From the NCBI RefSeq assembly GCF_003151255.1, contig NZ_CP029481.1:2604001-2668000 (forward strand): DNA of 64,000 nt, read 5' to 3'. A program made the position numbers and the translations under genes. Of the stretch, positions 35,656 to 45,482 are shown piece after piece. The notes beneath the pieces were generated by a model. The model was not told the origin of the DNA. It was given only the letters and a program-made list of their open reading frames with translations, and searched no databases. The stretch's first letter is position 1, and each line of letters opens with the position of its first letter. Source of the DNA: Microvirga sp. 17 mud 1-3. Its GTDB lineage: Bacteria > Pseudomonadota > Alphaproteobacteria > Rhizobiales > Beijerinckiaceae.

Positions 35656-36828
35656 ATGATGGGCTACATGACGCTTCTCGAACGATATATCCTCAAGATC
35701 ACTTTCACGGCCTTTGCGGCCTGCCTCATCGCGCTCACGGGCGTGATCTGGATCACGCAGGCCCTGCGCGAGCTCGACCTGCTGACCGGCAAGGGTCAGA
35801 CATTGTTCATCTTTTTCACAGTGACGGGCCTCTCCCTGCCGGCCCTCATCAACGTGATCTCGCCCGTAGCCCTGTTCCTGGCCACCCTCTATGCACTCAA
35901 CAAGCTGAATGGCGATTCGGAGCTCATCGTCATGAGCGCCGCCGGAATGCCGCCGCGGCGCCTGCTCAGGCCCTTCCTGGCGCTCGCGGCCTTCGTCTGC
36001 TTCGTCGTCGGGATCATCACCGTCTACGTCATGCCGGCGAGCTTCCAGGAGCTACGCAATCTCGTGACCAAGATCCGCGCGGATTTCGTGGCCACGATGG
36101 CCAAGGAAGGCCAGTTCATCACCCTCGATAACGGCATCACGTTCCATTACCGCGAGAAATCCGGCGATGCGCTCCTGGGCATTTTCATGCAGGACCAGCG
36201 GGTGAAGGACAAGGCGGTCGTCTATCTGGCCGAGAAGGGCCAAACGGTGGAATCGAACGGCCAGGCCTATCTGGTGCTCGAAAAGGGCAGCGTTCAGCGT
36301 AAGGAGCCTAACAGCCGGGATTCTTCCATCGTGGCCTTCGAACGCTATGCGGTGGATCTCGCGGCCTTCAACGAGGAAAACGGGGATATCGTCTACAAGC
36401 CCCGCGAGCGAAGCACGACCCAGCTCCTGTTCCCGGACAAGAGCGAGTTCCTGTATCAGTATCAGGAGGGACGCTTCCGGGCCGAGCTGCATGACCGGCT
36501 CTCCGCCTGGCTCTATCCCCTCGCCATGATGACCATCGCGTTCGCGGCCCTGGGTGAGGCGCGCACGACCCGTCAGGGAAGAGGCCTGGCCATGGCCTCG
36601 GCGGTTCTGGGAGTGGTGGTACTCCGCATCGCCGGCTTCGCGGCTTCCAGTGCCGTTGTGCGGTCGCCCTGGGCGGTCGCCGGCGTCTACGGCGTTCCCC
36701 TGGCGGCCATCGCCATCTCCCTGTTGATGATCTTCCAGGGTTCGGCCATGCGTGCGGTCCGGGTCCGCCTCGGTGCGCTCCTGCGCAAGCTCCTGCCGTC
36801 ACGCGGCGACCGGTTCCAGAAGGCCTGA
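35656..36828 (+). CDS. lptF: LPS export ABC transporter permease LptF
   Basis: The 390-residue YjgP/YjgQ-family protein has six membrane segments and a central periplasmic beta-jellyroll. It opens with LLERYILKITFTAFAACLIA, and TLYALNKLNGDSELIVMSAA is the conserved cytoplasmic loop that contacts the LptB ATPase. It extracts LPS from the inner membrane in the LptB2FG complex; lptB is not in this window. The first ATG at 35656 is used, though a later ATG at 35668 (MTLLERY) would also suit. lptG starts 2 nt after its stop. Confidence 0.95.
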   Translation: MMGYMTLLERYILKITFTAFAACLIALTGVIWITQALRELDLLTGKGQTLFIFFTVTGLSLPALINVISPVALFLATLYALNKLNGDSELIVMSAAGMPPRRLLRPFLALAAFVCFVVGIITVYVMPASFQELRNLVTKIRADFVATMAKEGQFITLDNGITFHYREKSGDALLGIFMQDQRVKDKAVVYLAEKGQTVESNGQAYLVLEKGSVQRKEPNSRDSSIVAFERYAVDLAAFNEENGDIVYKPRERSTTQLLFPDKSEFLYQYQEGRFRAELHDRLSAWLYPLAMMTIAFAALGEARTTRQGRGLAMASAVLGVVVLRIAGFAASSAVVRSPWAVAGVYGVPLAAIAISLLMIFQGSAMRAVRVRLGALLRKLLPSRGDRFQKA

Positions 36829-36830
36829 CC

Positions 36831-37916
36831 ATGCTGATCGGCGCTACGCTCGGAAGCTATTTCTCCCGGCAGTTCCTGAAGACGATCTTCCTCGTCTTCG
36901 CCACGGTCTTCGCCCTCGCCTATACGCTCGATTTCGTCGAGCTCATGCGCCGCGCCGGCGAGGCCGAGGGAGCAACCCCGGCCATGATGGCCCAGCTCGC
37001 CCTCTTCCGGACCCCGGCCATCGCCGAGCAGATCATGCCCTTCGCGGTCCTGTTCGGCAGCATGGCGACCCTGCTCCAGCTCAGCCGCAAGCTCGAGCTG
37101 GTGGTGGCCCGTGCCGCCGGGGTCTCGGCCTGGCAGTTCCTGCAGCCGGGGCTCTTCGTAGCCCTCGTGATCGGGGTCTTCTCGGTGACGGTCTACAACC
37201 CGGTCTCGGCCGCTCTCAAGCAGCGGGCCACCAATATCGAGGCGAAGGTCTTCGCCCGGGCCTTCCAGCCCAACGGCAAGGCCTTGTGGCTTCGCCAGAA
37301 GAGCCTGGACGGCCAGGCCATCTTCAGGGCCGAAGGCTCCCTGGCCGATTCGGCCACCCTCACGGGCGTGACCGTCTACACCTTCGACAATACGGGGGCG
37401 TTCAGCCAGCGAATCGAGGCCGGCGAGGCGACCCTTCACGAGGGATATTGGGAGATCAAGGAGGCCCGGGTCCTCTCGGCCGTGGAGGAGCCCCACGTTT
37501 ATGAGCGCTATCTGATCGCCTCGAATCTCCAGCCCTCCCAGGTTCGCCAGAGCTTCACCGAGCCGGACGCGGTGCCTTTCTGGAAGCTCAAGGAAACCAT
37601 CGACCGCCTGGAAAAGGCGGACCTCAACACCACCGCCTATCGCCTCCATTATGACGTGCTTCTGGCACGGCCTCTGCTCTTCATCGCGATGGTTTTCGTA
37701 GCGGCATCCGTTTCGTTAAGATTCTTTCGATTTGGCGGTGTGGCCATGATGGTTCTGGGTGGCGTTGCCGCCGGCTTCGTGCTTTATGTCGCCACGGAGC
37801 TTATGGCGGAGCTTGGAGCCGCCGGCATCATCAGTTCGGTGGTCGCCGCCTGGCTCCCTGCCGTCGTAGGCAGCTTACTGGGGACACTCGCCCTGTTGTA
37901 CCAAGAGGACGGCTGA
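36831..37916 (+). CDS. lptG: LPS export ABC transporter permease LptG
   Basis: The 361-residue partner of LptF has the same fold: an N-terminal helix after SYFSRQFLKTIFLVFATVFA, the loop MATLLQLSRKLELVVARAAG and a periplasmic domain (about residues 125-260). The C-terminal helices include PLLFIAMVFVAASVSLRFFR. Together with LptF and LptB it drives LPS onto the LptA bridge. It lies 2 nt after lptF and about 31 nt before lptD, so the three export genes probably form one transcript. Confidence 0.95.
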   Translation: MLIGATLGSYFSRQFLKTIFLVFATVFALAYTLDFVELMRRAGEAEGATPAMMAQLALFRTPAIAEQIMPFAVLFGSMATLLQLSRKLELVVARAAGVSAWQFLQPGLFVALVIGVFSVTVYNPVSAALKQRATNIEAKVFARAFQPNGKALWLRQKSLDGQAIFRAEGSLADSATLTGVTVYTFDNTGAFSQRIEAGEATLHEGYWEIKEARVLSAVEEPHVYERYLIASNLQPSQVRQSFTEPDAVPFWKLKETIDRLEKADLNTTAYRLHYDVLLARPLLFIAMVFVAASVSLRFFRFGGVAMMVLGGVAAGFVLYVATELMAELGAAGIISSVVAAWLPAVVGSLLGTLALLYQEDG

Positions 37917-37947
37917 TGTCCTCGAGGGTGGGGCGTTGCGGGGAGTG

Positions 37948-40497
37948 ATGATGGTTCGGGTCAAGACAACGATCGCAACGTCTGCGGTCGCGATGGCGCT
38001 TCTCTGTGCCGTCGGCTCGACCCCCGTTCTCGCCCAAACTCTCAACGAGCGTCTGGGCGGCCAAGCGCAGACCGGGACGGGCACGGACCGCCTCCTCGTC
38101 GATGCCCAGGAAATCATCTACAACAACGACAAGAACACGATCTCGGCCTCGGGCGACGTACAGCTCAATTACCAGGGCCGGACGCTCCAGGCCGACCGGG
38201 TCACCTATGACCGGAACACAGGCCGCGTCTATGCCGAGGGCAATGCCCGCCTGACGGACGAGAAGGGTGGCGTCACCACAGGTTCCCGGTTCGAACTGAC
38301 TGACGACTTCAAGAGCGGCTTCATCGATTCCCTGCGCGTCGTGCAGAAGAGCGTGGAGAACGGCTACCCGGTCACGACCCGGTTCTCCTCCCCCCGCGCT
38401 GAACGGGCCGAGGGTGAGACCACAGTGTTCGAGCGCGGCACCTATACGGCCTGCGAGCCCTGTAAGGAAAACCCGGAGAAACCTCCGCTCTGGCAGGTGA
38501 AGGCTGCCAAGATCATTCACAACAACAGCGAGCAGACCATCTACTACGAGGATGCAACGGTCGAGATTTACGGAATCCCGGTCGCCTATCTGCCCTATTT
38601 CTGGACACCGGATCCGACCGTGAAGCGCAAGACCGGCTTCCTGTCGCCGCGCTATGTCTATTCCAGCTCGCTTGGCTACGGAGCCTCGATTCCGTTCTTC
38701 TGGAATCTCGCGCCCAACTACGACCTCACCTTCACGCCGACCTACATGTCCCGGCAGGGGCTGCTCGGCCAGGTGGAATGGCGGCACCGGCTCGAAAACG
38801 GCACCTACAACATTCGTGCTTCGGGCATCTCGCAGCTCGACCCCGATGCCTTCCTGAAATCGCCCTATGGACCTGGCGACCGCACGCAGCGCGGTTCCCT
38901 CGAATCCACCGGTCTGTTCTATCTGAACGAGCGCTGGAAGTGGGGCTGGGACATCGCGCTCATGTCGGACAAGTGGTTCATCCAGAACTACCGCATCCGC
39001 AGCGAGAGCCTGAACAGCATCTATGTGAAGGAGTCGATCTCGACCCTGTACCTCCAGGGCCAGGGCGACCGCTCGTTCTTCGACATGCGCGGCTACTACT
39101 TCCAGGGCCTGTCGAGCACTGACTGGCAGAAGCAGCAGCCGGTCGTCCACCCGGTCGGCGACTACAACAAGCGCATCACTCCCGCGGGCATCGGCGGCGA
39201 GCTTACGATCGACGCGAACGTGACGAGCCTGACCCGGCAGGCCGCCCAGTATCAGCAGGTTCCGAAGCCGGTCACCTACCTGTTCGGCCTGTACGAGACC
39301 TGCGCGGTCTTCGACAAGGCGTCCTGCCTTGTACGCGGCATCAGCGGCACGACGACCCGGGCCTCCCTGAACCTGTCCTGGCGCCGTGAATTCATCGATC
39401 CGGTCGGCCAGTCCTGGACTCCCTTCGCGTATGTGAGAGGGGACGCCTACAGGATCTCGCCTGACCTGACCGGCTACCAGAACAACGAGCTGCCGAACTT
39501 CATCAGCGGCGATGACGAGACGGTCTTCCGCGGCATGCCGGCGATCGGCCTGGAATACCGCTTCCCGTTCATCGCGAGCCTCGGCACGTCCGGCAAGCAG
39601 GTGATCGAGCCCATTGCGCAGATCATCGCCCGCCCGAGCGAGACACGGATCGGCAAGCTTCCGAACGAGGACGCGCAGAGCCTGGTCTTCGAGGACACCT
39701 CCCTGTTCGACTGGGACAAGTTCTCCGGCTACGATCGCGCCGAGGGCGGCACCCGCGCCAATGTGGGCATCCAGTACACGGTCACGGGCGCGAACGACTT
39801 CTACGCGAATATCCTGTTCGGTCAGTCCTACCAGCTCGCCGGTACGAACTCCTTCGCGAAGCCGGATCTCGTGAACACGGGCCTGTCCTCCGGCCTCGAC
39901 AGCCGCGCCTCGGATTATGTGGGCCGGTTCCAGATCTCGCCCAACAAGAACTTCACGTTCGTGACGCGCGGGCGCTTCGATAAGGACAGCTTCGACGTCA
40001 ACCGGATCGAGACCGGCGTGACGGCGAACTTCAACCCATACATTCCGTTCTCAGCCAGCCTCACCTATGCCCGCTATGCGGCTCAGCCCGAGATCGGCTT
40101 CGATCACCGGCGCGAAGGCATCCTGACTTCGGGCACCTGGAACATTACGCCGAACTGGTACCTGACGGGCTCGCTACTTCTCGATCTCGACCGTTATCTC
40201 CTGGCCCGCGATGTCTTCGCCACCCAGTACGCCATCAACCCGGCAACGGCCCATTACGACCGCCAGAAGTCGGTCTATGTGAGCTCCATGTCCCTGGGTC
40301 TCGGCTATGCGGATGAATGCACGGTCTTCTCGGTGACCTATTCCGTGTCGCCCCGCGACGTGTCGATCACGTCCGGCGAGAAGGACCGCAACCACACGGT
40401 TCTCCTGCGCCTCGAGCTGCGGACTCTCGGCGAGGTATCTATCAACCAGAACCTGGGCGGAGGCGAGTCGGCGCAAGACGGTGTCGCAACCCAGTGA
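37948..40497 (+). CDS. lptD: LPS assembly protein LptD
   Basis: The roughly 850-residue outer-membrane protein has a signal peptide ([18 protein letters not shown], cut after LAQ), then an OstA-type jellyroll ([20 protein letters not shown]) and a large beta-barrel. Cysteines in [10 protein letters not shown] and later in [11 protein letters not shown] may take part in disulphides that LptD needs. The frame opens at a TTG four codons earlier; I prefer ATG at 37948, just past GGGGAG, or 37951 one codon later. The pdxA start overlaps its stop, and no surA-type chaperone gene lies between them. Confidence 0.93.
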   Translation: MMVRVKTTIATSAVAMALLCAVGSTPVLAQTLNERLGGQAQTGTGTDRLLVDAQEIIYNNDKNTISASGDVQLNYQGRTLQADRVTYDRNTGRVYAEGNARLTDEKGGVTTGSRFELTDDFKSGFIDSLRVVQKSVENGYPVTTRFSSPRAERAEGETTVFERGTYTACEPCKENPEKPPLWQVKAAKIIHNNSEQTIYYEDATVEIYGIPVAYLPYFWTPDPTVKRKTGFLSPRYVYSSSLGYGASIPFFWNLAPNYDLTFTPTYMSRQGLLGQVEWRHRLENGTYNIRASGISQLDPDAFLKSPYGPGDRTQRGSLESTGLFYLNERWKWGWDIALMSDKWFIQNYRIRSESLNSIYVKESISTLYLQGQGDRSFFDMRGYYFQGLSSTDWQKQQPVVHPVGDYNKRITPAGIGGELTIDANVTSLTRQAAQYQQVPKPVTYLFGLYETCAVFDKASCLVRGISGTTTRASLNLSWRREFIDPVGQSWTPFAYVRGDAYRISPDLTGYQNNELPNFISGDDETVFRGMPAIGLEYRFPFIASLGTSGKQVIEPIAQIIARPSETRIGKLPNEDAQSLVFEDTSLFDWDKFSGYDRAEGGTRANVGIQYTVTGANDFYANILFGQSYQLAGTNSFAKPDLVNTGLSSGLDSRASDYVGRFQISPNKNFTFVTRGRFDKDSFDVNRIETGVTANFNPYIPFSASLTYARYAAQPEIGFDHRREGILTSGTWNITPNWYLTGSLLLDLDRYLLARDVFATQYAINPATAHYDRQKSVYVSSMSLGLGYADECTVFSVTYSVSPRDVSITSGEKDRNHTVLLRLELRTLGEVSINQNLGGGESAQDGVATQ

Positions 40498-41513
40498 CCG
40501 CGCCGACACAGCGCCCTCTCCTCTTGACGCAGGGCGACCCTGCAGGGGTTGGCCCTGAACTCACCCTAAAAGCCTGGCTCCAGCGCCGCGAGGCAGGCTT
40601 GTTCCCCTTCGCGGTTCTCGCCGATCCCGCCCATCTCGCCAGCCTTGCGGCGGCTCTCGGCTGGACCGTTCCGATCCGGACTGTCTCGCCGGCGGAGGCT
40701 GCCTCGCACTTCGACGAGGCCCTCCCGGTCGTCCCGCTTCAGGCACCTGTCACGGCCGTTCCGGGCAAGCCGAATCCCGCCCAGGCCCGGGCGGTGATCG
40801 AGTCCATCGAGACTGCCGTCGCCCTGGTGCAGAACCGCGAAGGCGCGGCCGTCGTCACGAACCCCATCGCCAAGCACGTACTTTACGAAGCGGGCTTCCG
40901 GCACCCGGGCCATACGGAGTTCCTGGCCTTTCTTGCGGCTCAAGGCGGGGTAGAACCACATCCGGTCATGATGCTCTGGAGCGAGACGCTCGCCGTGGTG
41001 CCCGTGACCGTGCACATCCCTCTCTCGGCTGTGCCCACGACCCTGACGACGGATCTCATCGTCCGCACCGGCCGGATCGTGGCAAAGGACCTTCGCGAGC
41101 GCTTCGGCATCTCGCATCCACGACTCGCCGTAGCGGGGCTCAACCCCCATGCGGGCGAGAACGGCGCCATGGGCCGCGAGGACGGCGACATCGTCGCGCC
41201 GGCGGTCGAAATCCTGCGCGCGGAAGGGATCGAGGCGACCGGTCCCCTCCCGGCCGATACCATGTTCCACGCGCGGGCCCGCAGCCGCTATGACGCGGCG
41301 CTCGCAATGTATCACGACCAGGCGCTGATCCCGATCAAGACCCTCGCGTTCGACGAGGCTGTGAACATCACCCTGGGCCTGCCCTTCATCCGCACCTCGC
41401 CGGACCACGGCACGGCTTTCGACATTGCCGGAATGGGCATCGCGCAGCCGGACAGCCTGATTGCCGCCCTGCGGCTCGCCGCCCGCCTCTCGGGCCGGAG
41501 CGCTGCGCCATGA
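40494..41513 (+). CDS. pdxA: 4-hydroxythreonine-4-phosphate dehydrogenase
   Basis: PdxA oxidises 4-phosphohydroxy-L-threonine in pyridoxal-phosphate synthesis. The 339-residue product has the family opening [20 protein letters not shown], plus [38 protein letters not shown] and [15 protein letters not shown], which carry the metal-binding histidines. The start is inferred as GTG at 40494 because it overlaps the lptD stop (GTGA) and is followed at once by conserved sequence; the open frame upstream overlaps lptD in another phase. The rsmA start overlaps its stop as ATGA. Confidence 0.93.
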   Translation: MTAPTQRPLLLTQGDPAGVGPELTLKAWLQRREAGLFPFAVLADPAHLASLAAALGWTVPIRTVSPAEAASHFDEALPVVPLQAPVTAVPGKPNPAQARAVIESIETAVALVQNREGAAVVTNPIAKHVLYEAGFRHPGHTEFLAFLAAQGGVEPHPVMMLWSETLAVVPVTVHIPLSAVPTTLTTDLIVRTGRIVAKDLRERFGISHPRLAVAGLNPHAGENGAMGREDGDIVAPAVEILRAEGIEATGPLPADTMFHARARSRYDAALAMYHDQALIPIKTLAFDEAVNITLGLPFIRTSPDHGTAFDIAGMGIAQPDSLIAALRLAARLSGRSAAP

Positions 41514-42382
41514 GCCAGATCGACGACCTGCCGCCCCTGCGCGAGGTCGTGCGCACGCACGGGCTGATGGCAAAAAAGTCCCTCGGCCAGAACTTCCTGT
41601 TCGATCTCAACCTGACGAGCCGCATCGCCCGTTCGGCCGGGCCGCTGGAAGGCGCGACCGTGATCGAGGTCGGCCCGGGCCCGGGCGGCCTCACCCGCGC
41701 CATCCTGGCGGCCGGAGCCACGAAGGTGATCGCCATCGAGCGCGATTCCCGCTGCCTCCCGGCCCTGGCTGAAATCGCCGCGCGCTATCCCGGCCGCCTG
41801 GACGTCATCGAGGCCGACGCCCTGACCTTCGATCCAAGACCACTGGTCGGAGAGGGGCCGGTGCGGATCATCTCGAACCTTCCCTACAATGTGGGCACTG
41901 CCCTCCTCACCGGATGGCTCACCGGCGAAGCCTGGCCGCCCTGGTGGGTCTCTCTCACCCTGATGTTCCAGCGGGAAGTGGCCGAGCGGATCGTCGCCGA
42001 CGAGACAGACCCAAAGAACTACGGACGCCTCGGAGTTCTCTGCGGCTGGCGTACGCAGGCGCGCATCCTCTTCGACGTGCCGCCATCCGCTTTCGTGCCG
42101 CCGCCCAAGATCACCTCGAGCGTCGTCCACCTGACGCCCCGTCCCGTTCCCCTCGCCTGCCGGGTCAGAACGCTGGAGGCCGTCACCCGCGCAGCCTTCG
42201 GCCAGCGCCGCAAGATGCTTCGCCAAAGCCTGAAACCCCTCACGCCCGACCCTGCTGCCCTTATCGGTGCCGCCGGTCTCGACGAGACGGTTCGGGCCGA
42301 GAATGTGCCGGTCGAAGGCTATGTGGCGCTGGCGAATGCCCTCGACGCAGCGCGATCAGGCGCGGAGCCGGGCAGCCGGTAA
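41510..42382 (+). CDS. rsmA: 16S rRNA dimethyladenosine methyltransferase RsmA (KsgA)
   Basis: The 290-residue methyltransferase dimethylates two adjacent adenosines at the 3' end of 16S rRNA, a late check in small-subunit assembly. It has [11 protein letters not shown] at the N-terminus, SAM motif [17 protein letters not shown] and the catalytic motif [12 protein letters not shown]. It is the last gene of the lptFGD-pdxA-rsmA run. Its 3' end converges on gmk with only 17 bp between the stops. Confidence 0.96.
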   Translation: MSQIDDLPPLREVVRTHGLMAKKSLGQNFLFDLNLTSRIARSAGPLEGATVIEVGPGPGGLTRAILAAGATKVIAIERDSRCLPALAEIAARYPGRLDVIEADALTFDPRPLVGEGPVRIISNLPYNVGTALLTGWLTGEAWPPWWVSLTLMFQREVAERIVADETDPKNYGRLGVLCGWRTQARILFDVPPSAFVPPPKITSSVVHLTPRPVPLACRVRTLEAVTRAAFGQRRKMLRQSLKPLTPDPAALIGAAGLDETVRAENVPVEGYVALANALDAARSGAEPGSR

Positions 42383-42399
42383 GGTTTCAGGCCGAAGCC

Positions 42400-43056
42400 T
42401 TATTCCACCGGCGCGGCGAGCAGGTCGTCGATGAAGGGGCCGAGTTCCACCTGACGCTCCCGGCGAAGGCGCTCCGCCGCCAGAATCGATTTCAGGTCTC
42501 CGAAGGTGCGGTCGAGATCGTCGTTGACCAGAACGTAGTCGTAGGCCGCCCACTGGGCGATCTCGTCCCGGGCATTGCGCAGGCGGCGGGCGATCACCTC
42601 CGGCGTGTCCTCGGCCCGGCGCTCCAGGCGGGCCTTCAGCTCGGCCATGGAGGGCGGCAGGATGAAGACGCTGACCACGTCGTCCCGCATCTTTTCGACA
42701 ATCTGTCGTGTGCCCTGCCAGTCGATGTCGAACATCATGTCCTCGCCGCGCGCAAGGGCCTGTTCGACCGGCTTGCGGGGCGTTCCATAATAGTTGCCAT
42801 GGACCTGAGCCCATTCGAGCAGATCGCCCCGGTCGCGCTGCTCCTCGAAATCGGCAACGCTTTCCATGAAGTTGTAGTGCACCCCGTTGATCTCGGAGGG
42901 GCGCTTCGTGCGCGTGGTGACCGAGATGGACAGCCGAATCCCCCGATCCTCCCGGACGAGATTGCGCGTCAGGGTCGACTTTCCGGCCCCCGACGGAGAC
43001 GAGAGGATCAGCAACAGGCCACGCCGCTTGAGTTCAACCACTGTACGCTCCGTCAT
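42400..43056 (-). CDS. gmk: Guanylate kinase
   Basis: The 218-residue enzyme phosphorylates GMP to GDP. The N-terminal P-loop SSPSGAGKSTLTRNL is followed by the GMP-binding stretch TRTKRPSEINGVHYNFM and the lid region (HGNYYGTPRKPVEQAL). Length and motifs are normal for bacterial Gmk. The start overlaps the yicC stop by 4 nt, the usual yicC-gmk pairing. Confidence 0.96.
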   Translation of the reverse strand: MTERTVVELKRRGLLLILSSPSGAGKSTLTRNLVREDRGIRLSISVTTRTKRPSEINGVHYNFMESVADFEEQRDRGDLLEWAQVHGNYYGTPRKPVEQALARGEDMMFDIDWQGTRQIVEKMRDDVVSVFILPPSMAELKARLERRAEDTPEVIARRLRNARDEIAQWAAYDYVLVNDDLDRTFGDLKSILAAERLRRERQVELGPFIDDLLAAPVE

Positions 43057-43943
43057 TCCACGTTCTGAACCTGCTCGCGGAACTGCTCGACCACCGATTT
43101 CAGATCGAGCCCGATCCGCGACAGGGAGACGTCGTTCGCCTTCGCGCAGAGCGTGTTGGCCTCGCGGCCGAATTCCTGCGCCAAGAAGTCGAGCCGCCGG
43201 CCCACCGGTCCGCCCTCTGAGAGAAGCCCCCGGGCGGCCTCCACATGGGCACGCAACCGATCGAGCTCCTCCCGGATATCCGCCCGGGCGGCAATCAGAA
43301 CCGCCTCCTGATGGAGGCGCGCCGGATCGAGGGAGGCCCCTCCGGCTTCGAGGATCTGGGTGATCTGCGCCTGAAGTCGCGCCCGGATCACTTCTGGCTG
43401 GCGGGCCGGCGCAGCCTCGGCCTGGTCCACGAGTTCGGAAATCCGGTCGAGCTGCTGGCCCAGCACGTTCGAGAGCGCCCGTCCTTCCTGGAGCCGCACC
43501 TCTTTCAAAGAATCGATCAGGCCGGTTACCGCTGCCTTGAGGGCCGGCAGGAGAGCATCGTCCTGCCCCGGTTCGGCAACGCCCTCATCGACCTCTACGA
43601 CGCCTCGGACGGCCAACAGGCCATCCAGGGAAGCAGGCTTCACGGTTTCGGGCAGGGACAGGCCGCCGATGGCGCCGAGAAGCGATTGCAGCGCCTCCTG
43701 GTTCACCCGCAGCCGAGGGGCTGTGGAAGCCCGCGTGAGGGTCAGGTTCAGCTGGCCCTGGCCTCGGGTCAGTGCCTTGAGGAGCTGGTTGCGCGCCTCC
43801 TCGCCCACGGCCTCGAGCCCAGGCGGCATCCGCACGCGCACTTCGAGCCCGCGACCGTTCACGGTCTTGATCTCCCAGGCCCATTGATAGGGACCTGTGA
43901 TGCCGGCTTCACGGGCGAAGCCGGTCATGCTCGCAATCGCCAT
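43053..43943 (-). CDS. yicC: YicC-family endoribonuclease
   Basis: The 296-residue product starts MAIASMTGFAR, the characteristic YicC opening, with WEIKTVNGRGLEVRVRMPPG after it. A C-terminal DUF1732 domain ends LKSVVEQFREQVQNVE. E. coli YicC is an oligomeric endoribonuclease, and this function is inferred from homology. A longer frame is open upstream, but the conserved motif fixes the start. Coupling with gmk is conserved widely. Confidence 0.92.
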   Translation of the reverse strand: MAIASMTGFAREAGITGPYQWAWEIKTVNGRGLEVRVRMPPGLEAVGEEARNQLLKALTRGQGQLNLTLTRASTAPRLRVNQEALQSLLGAIGGLSLPETVKPASLDGLLAVRGVVEVDEGVAEPGQDDALLPALKAAVTGLIDSLKEVRLQEGRALSNVLGQQLDRISELVDQAEAAPARQPEVIRARLQAQITQILEAGGASLDPARLHQEAVLIAARADIREELDRLRAHVEAARGLLSEGGPVGRRLDFLAQEFGREANTLCAKANDVSLSRIGLDLKSVVEQFREQVQNVE

Positions 43944-44054
43944 GCGGTAAACCTCGGGCGCGTTGGAAGAATGGCGCAACCTATAATGACCGCCGCGCCG
44001 CGCCACAAGCGGCCAGGGCACCCGAAGCGAGGCCTTGGAGGAGGCGGATACGGC

Positions 44055-45383
44055 TCAGGGCTCGCTCAGCACCGGGACCGTCTTGGCCGAGTTCAGGTCG
44101 AAGGTCTTGTTCTTGAGTGGGTCCTTGTCGGTGCCCTCGCTCGCGTCGAAGGCCTTGCTGCGCTTGCCGTCAGGCAGGCCCCCCGCAGGCGGCGAGATGG
44201 TCCCGCGCATATCCGCCTCGGGATCCACTCGGTCCACGTCCGGCTCGGTGGCCGGCCGGGTCTTCTCGAGCTGCCGCCAACGGGCGACGTTGCGCTGGTG
44301 CTGGTCGTAGCTCTCGGCGAAGGCGTGGCCGCCCGTTCCGTCGGCAACGAAATAAAGCTCCTTGGTCCGCGAGGGATTCGCCACCGCCTCCAGGGCCGCC
44401 CGGCCCGGATTGGCGATGGGTCCGGGCGGAAGCCCCTCGATGACGTAGGTGTTGTAGGGGGTTGCGGTCTCGATCTCGCTCTTCAGGATACCGCGGCCGA
44501 GGGTACCCTTCCCGCCCACGAGGCCGTAGACGATCGTCGGATCGGACTGTAGCTTCATGCGCTTCATGAGCCGGTTGATGAACACCCCGGCAACCCGGGG
44601 GCGCTCGTCGGCGCGGCCGGTCTCCTTCTCGACGATGGAGGCCAGGATGACGAGCTCCTGGGGCGTCTTAACCGGCAGCTCCGAGGAGCGGCGCTGCCAG
44701 ATCTGCGTCAGGGCCTGACGGTGCGCCGCCTGCATGGAATTGATGATCTGCTGGCGGGTCGTCCCACGCTCGAACTTGTAGGTGTCGGGCAGCAGCGTCC
44801 CTTCCCGCGGGGTCTCGAGCACGTCCCCCGTCAGGATGTCGTTGTCGTAGAGCCGGCCGACGATCTGCTGGCTGGTCAGGCCTTCCGGAACGGTCACCGA
44901 ATGGAGGATCGCCTTGCCCTGGACCAGGGTCTCGATGGCTTCCTCGATGCTGATCCCGGCCTTGAACATGAACTCGCCGGCCTTGAGCTGGCCGCGCTGC
45001 CGATTGACCAGGGCATAGATCTCGAAGAGCAGCGGCTGGTTGATGACGCCTTCATCCTTGAGGATGTCGGCGATCTCGTTGGTCCCGGTATTCTTCGGGA
45101 TCACCACGACCTTGTCGTTCGGCAGCGGCCCTTTGGCCGTGACCTCCCGGTGCATCACGCCGAAGCCGAAGGCCGCCGCGACCGCAAGCGCGACAAAGAG
45201 GGTCAGCAGTCCGCTGAAGAGCGAGAGCATACCCCCGCGCCGGCGGCGCAGACGGGGCGGAGGCGGCGGGGCCGCCATTGGCTTGATGGCCTCGCTCGGG
45301 GAGCGCGGCGCGACGCGGGGCTGCTGCACGTCCTGGGACGCCATGTCAGCCGGAGGAGGAGTTTTCTTCTTTCTGCCGAACAT
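44055..45383 (-). CDS. mltG: Endolytic peptidoglycan transglycosylase MltG
   Basis: The 442-residue product has a cytoplasmic proline-rich head of about 45 residues, one membrane helix (LSLFSGLLTLFVALAVAAAF) and a periplasmic YceG domain. The conserved segment LASIVEKETGRADERPRVAG contains the presumed catalytic Glu, and GLPPGPIANPGRAALEAVANP is family-typical. MltG cuts nascent glycan strands and may set their length. The ATG at 45383 is preferred over a GTG one codon earlier. After the YceG domain comes a tail of about 70 residues (DPEADMRGTISPPAGG and on) of no recognised fold. Confidence 0.92.
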   Translation of the reverse strand: MFGRKKKTPPPADMASQDVQQPRVAPRSPSEAIKPMAAPPPPPRLRRRRGGMLSLFSGLLTLFVALAVAAAFGFGVMHREVTAKGPLPNDKVVVIPKNTGTNEIADILKDEGVINQPLLFEIYALVNRQRGQLKAGEFMFKAGISIEEAIETLVQGKAILHSVTVPEGLTSQQIVGRLYDNDILTGDVLETPREGTLLPDTYKFERGTTRQQIINSMQAAHRQALTQIWQRRSSELPVKTPQELVILASIVEKETGRADERPRVAGVFINRLMKRMKLQSDPTIVYGLVGGKGTLGRGILKSEIETATPYNTYVIEGLPPGPIANPGRAALEAVANPSRTKELYFVADGTGGHAFAESYDQHQRNVARWRQLEKTRPATEPDVDRVDPEADMRGTISPPAGGLPDGKRSKAFDASEGTDKDPLKNKTFDLNSAKTVPVLSEP

Positions 45384-45397
45384 CACGTCGCTTTTCC

Positions 45398-45433
45398 GGT
45401 GTCCGCCGGCGGGATTCCGGCCCGGTGGACACC
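45398..45433. promoter_or_regulatory. Stable hairpin between fabF and mltG
   Basis: GGTGTCCGCCGG pairs with CCGGTGGACACC across a 12-nt loop, with one G-T pair. It follows the fabF stop by about 50 nt on the minus strand, but no T-run follows it, so terminator action is uncertain. Confidence 0.45.
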
Positions 45434-45482
45434 CTAATGGGGATTATGGCGAAAAGCCGTAACGCGCCGTCGCGCAGCCGTT

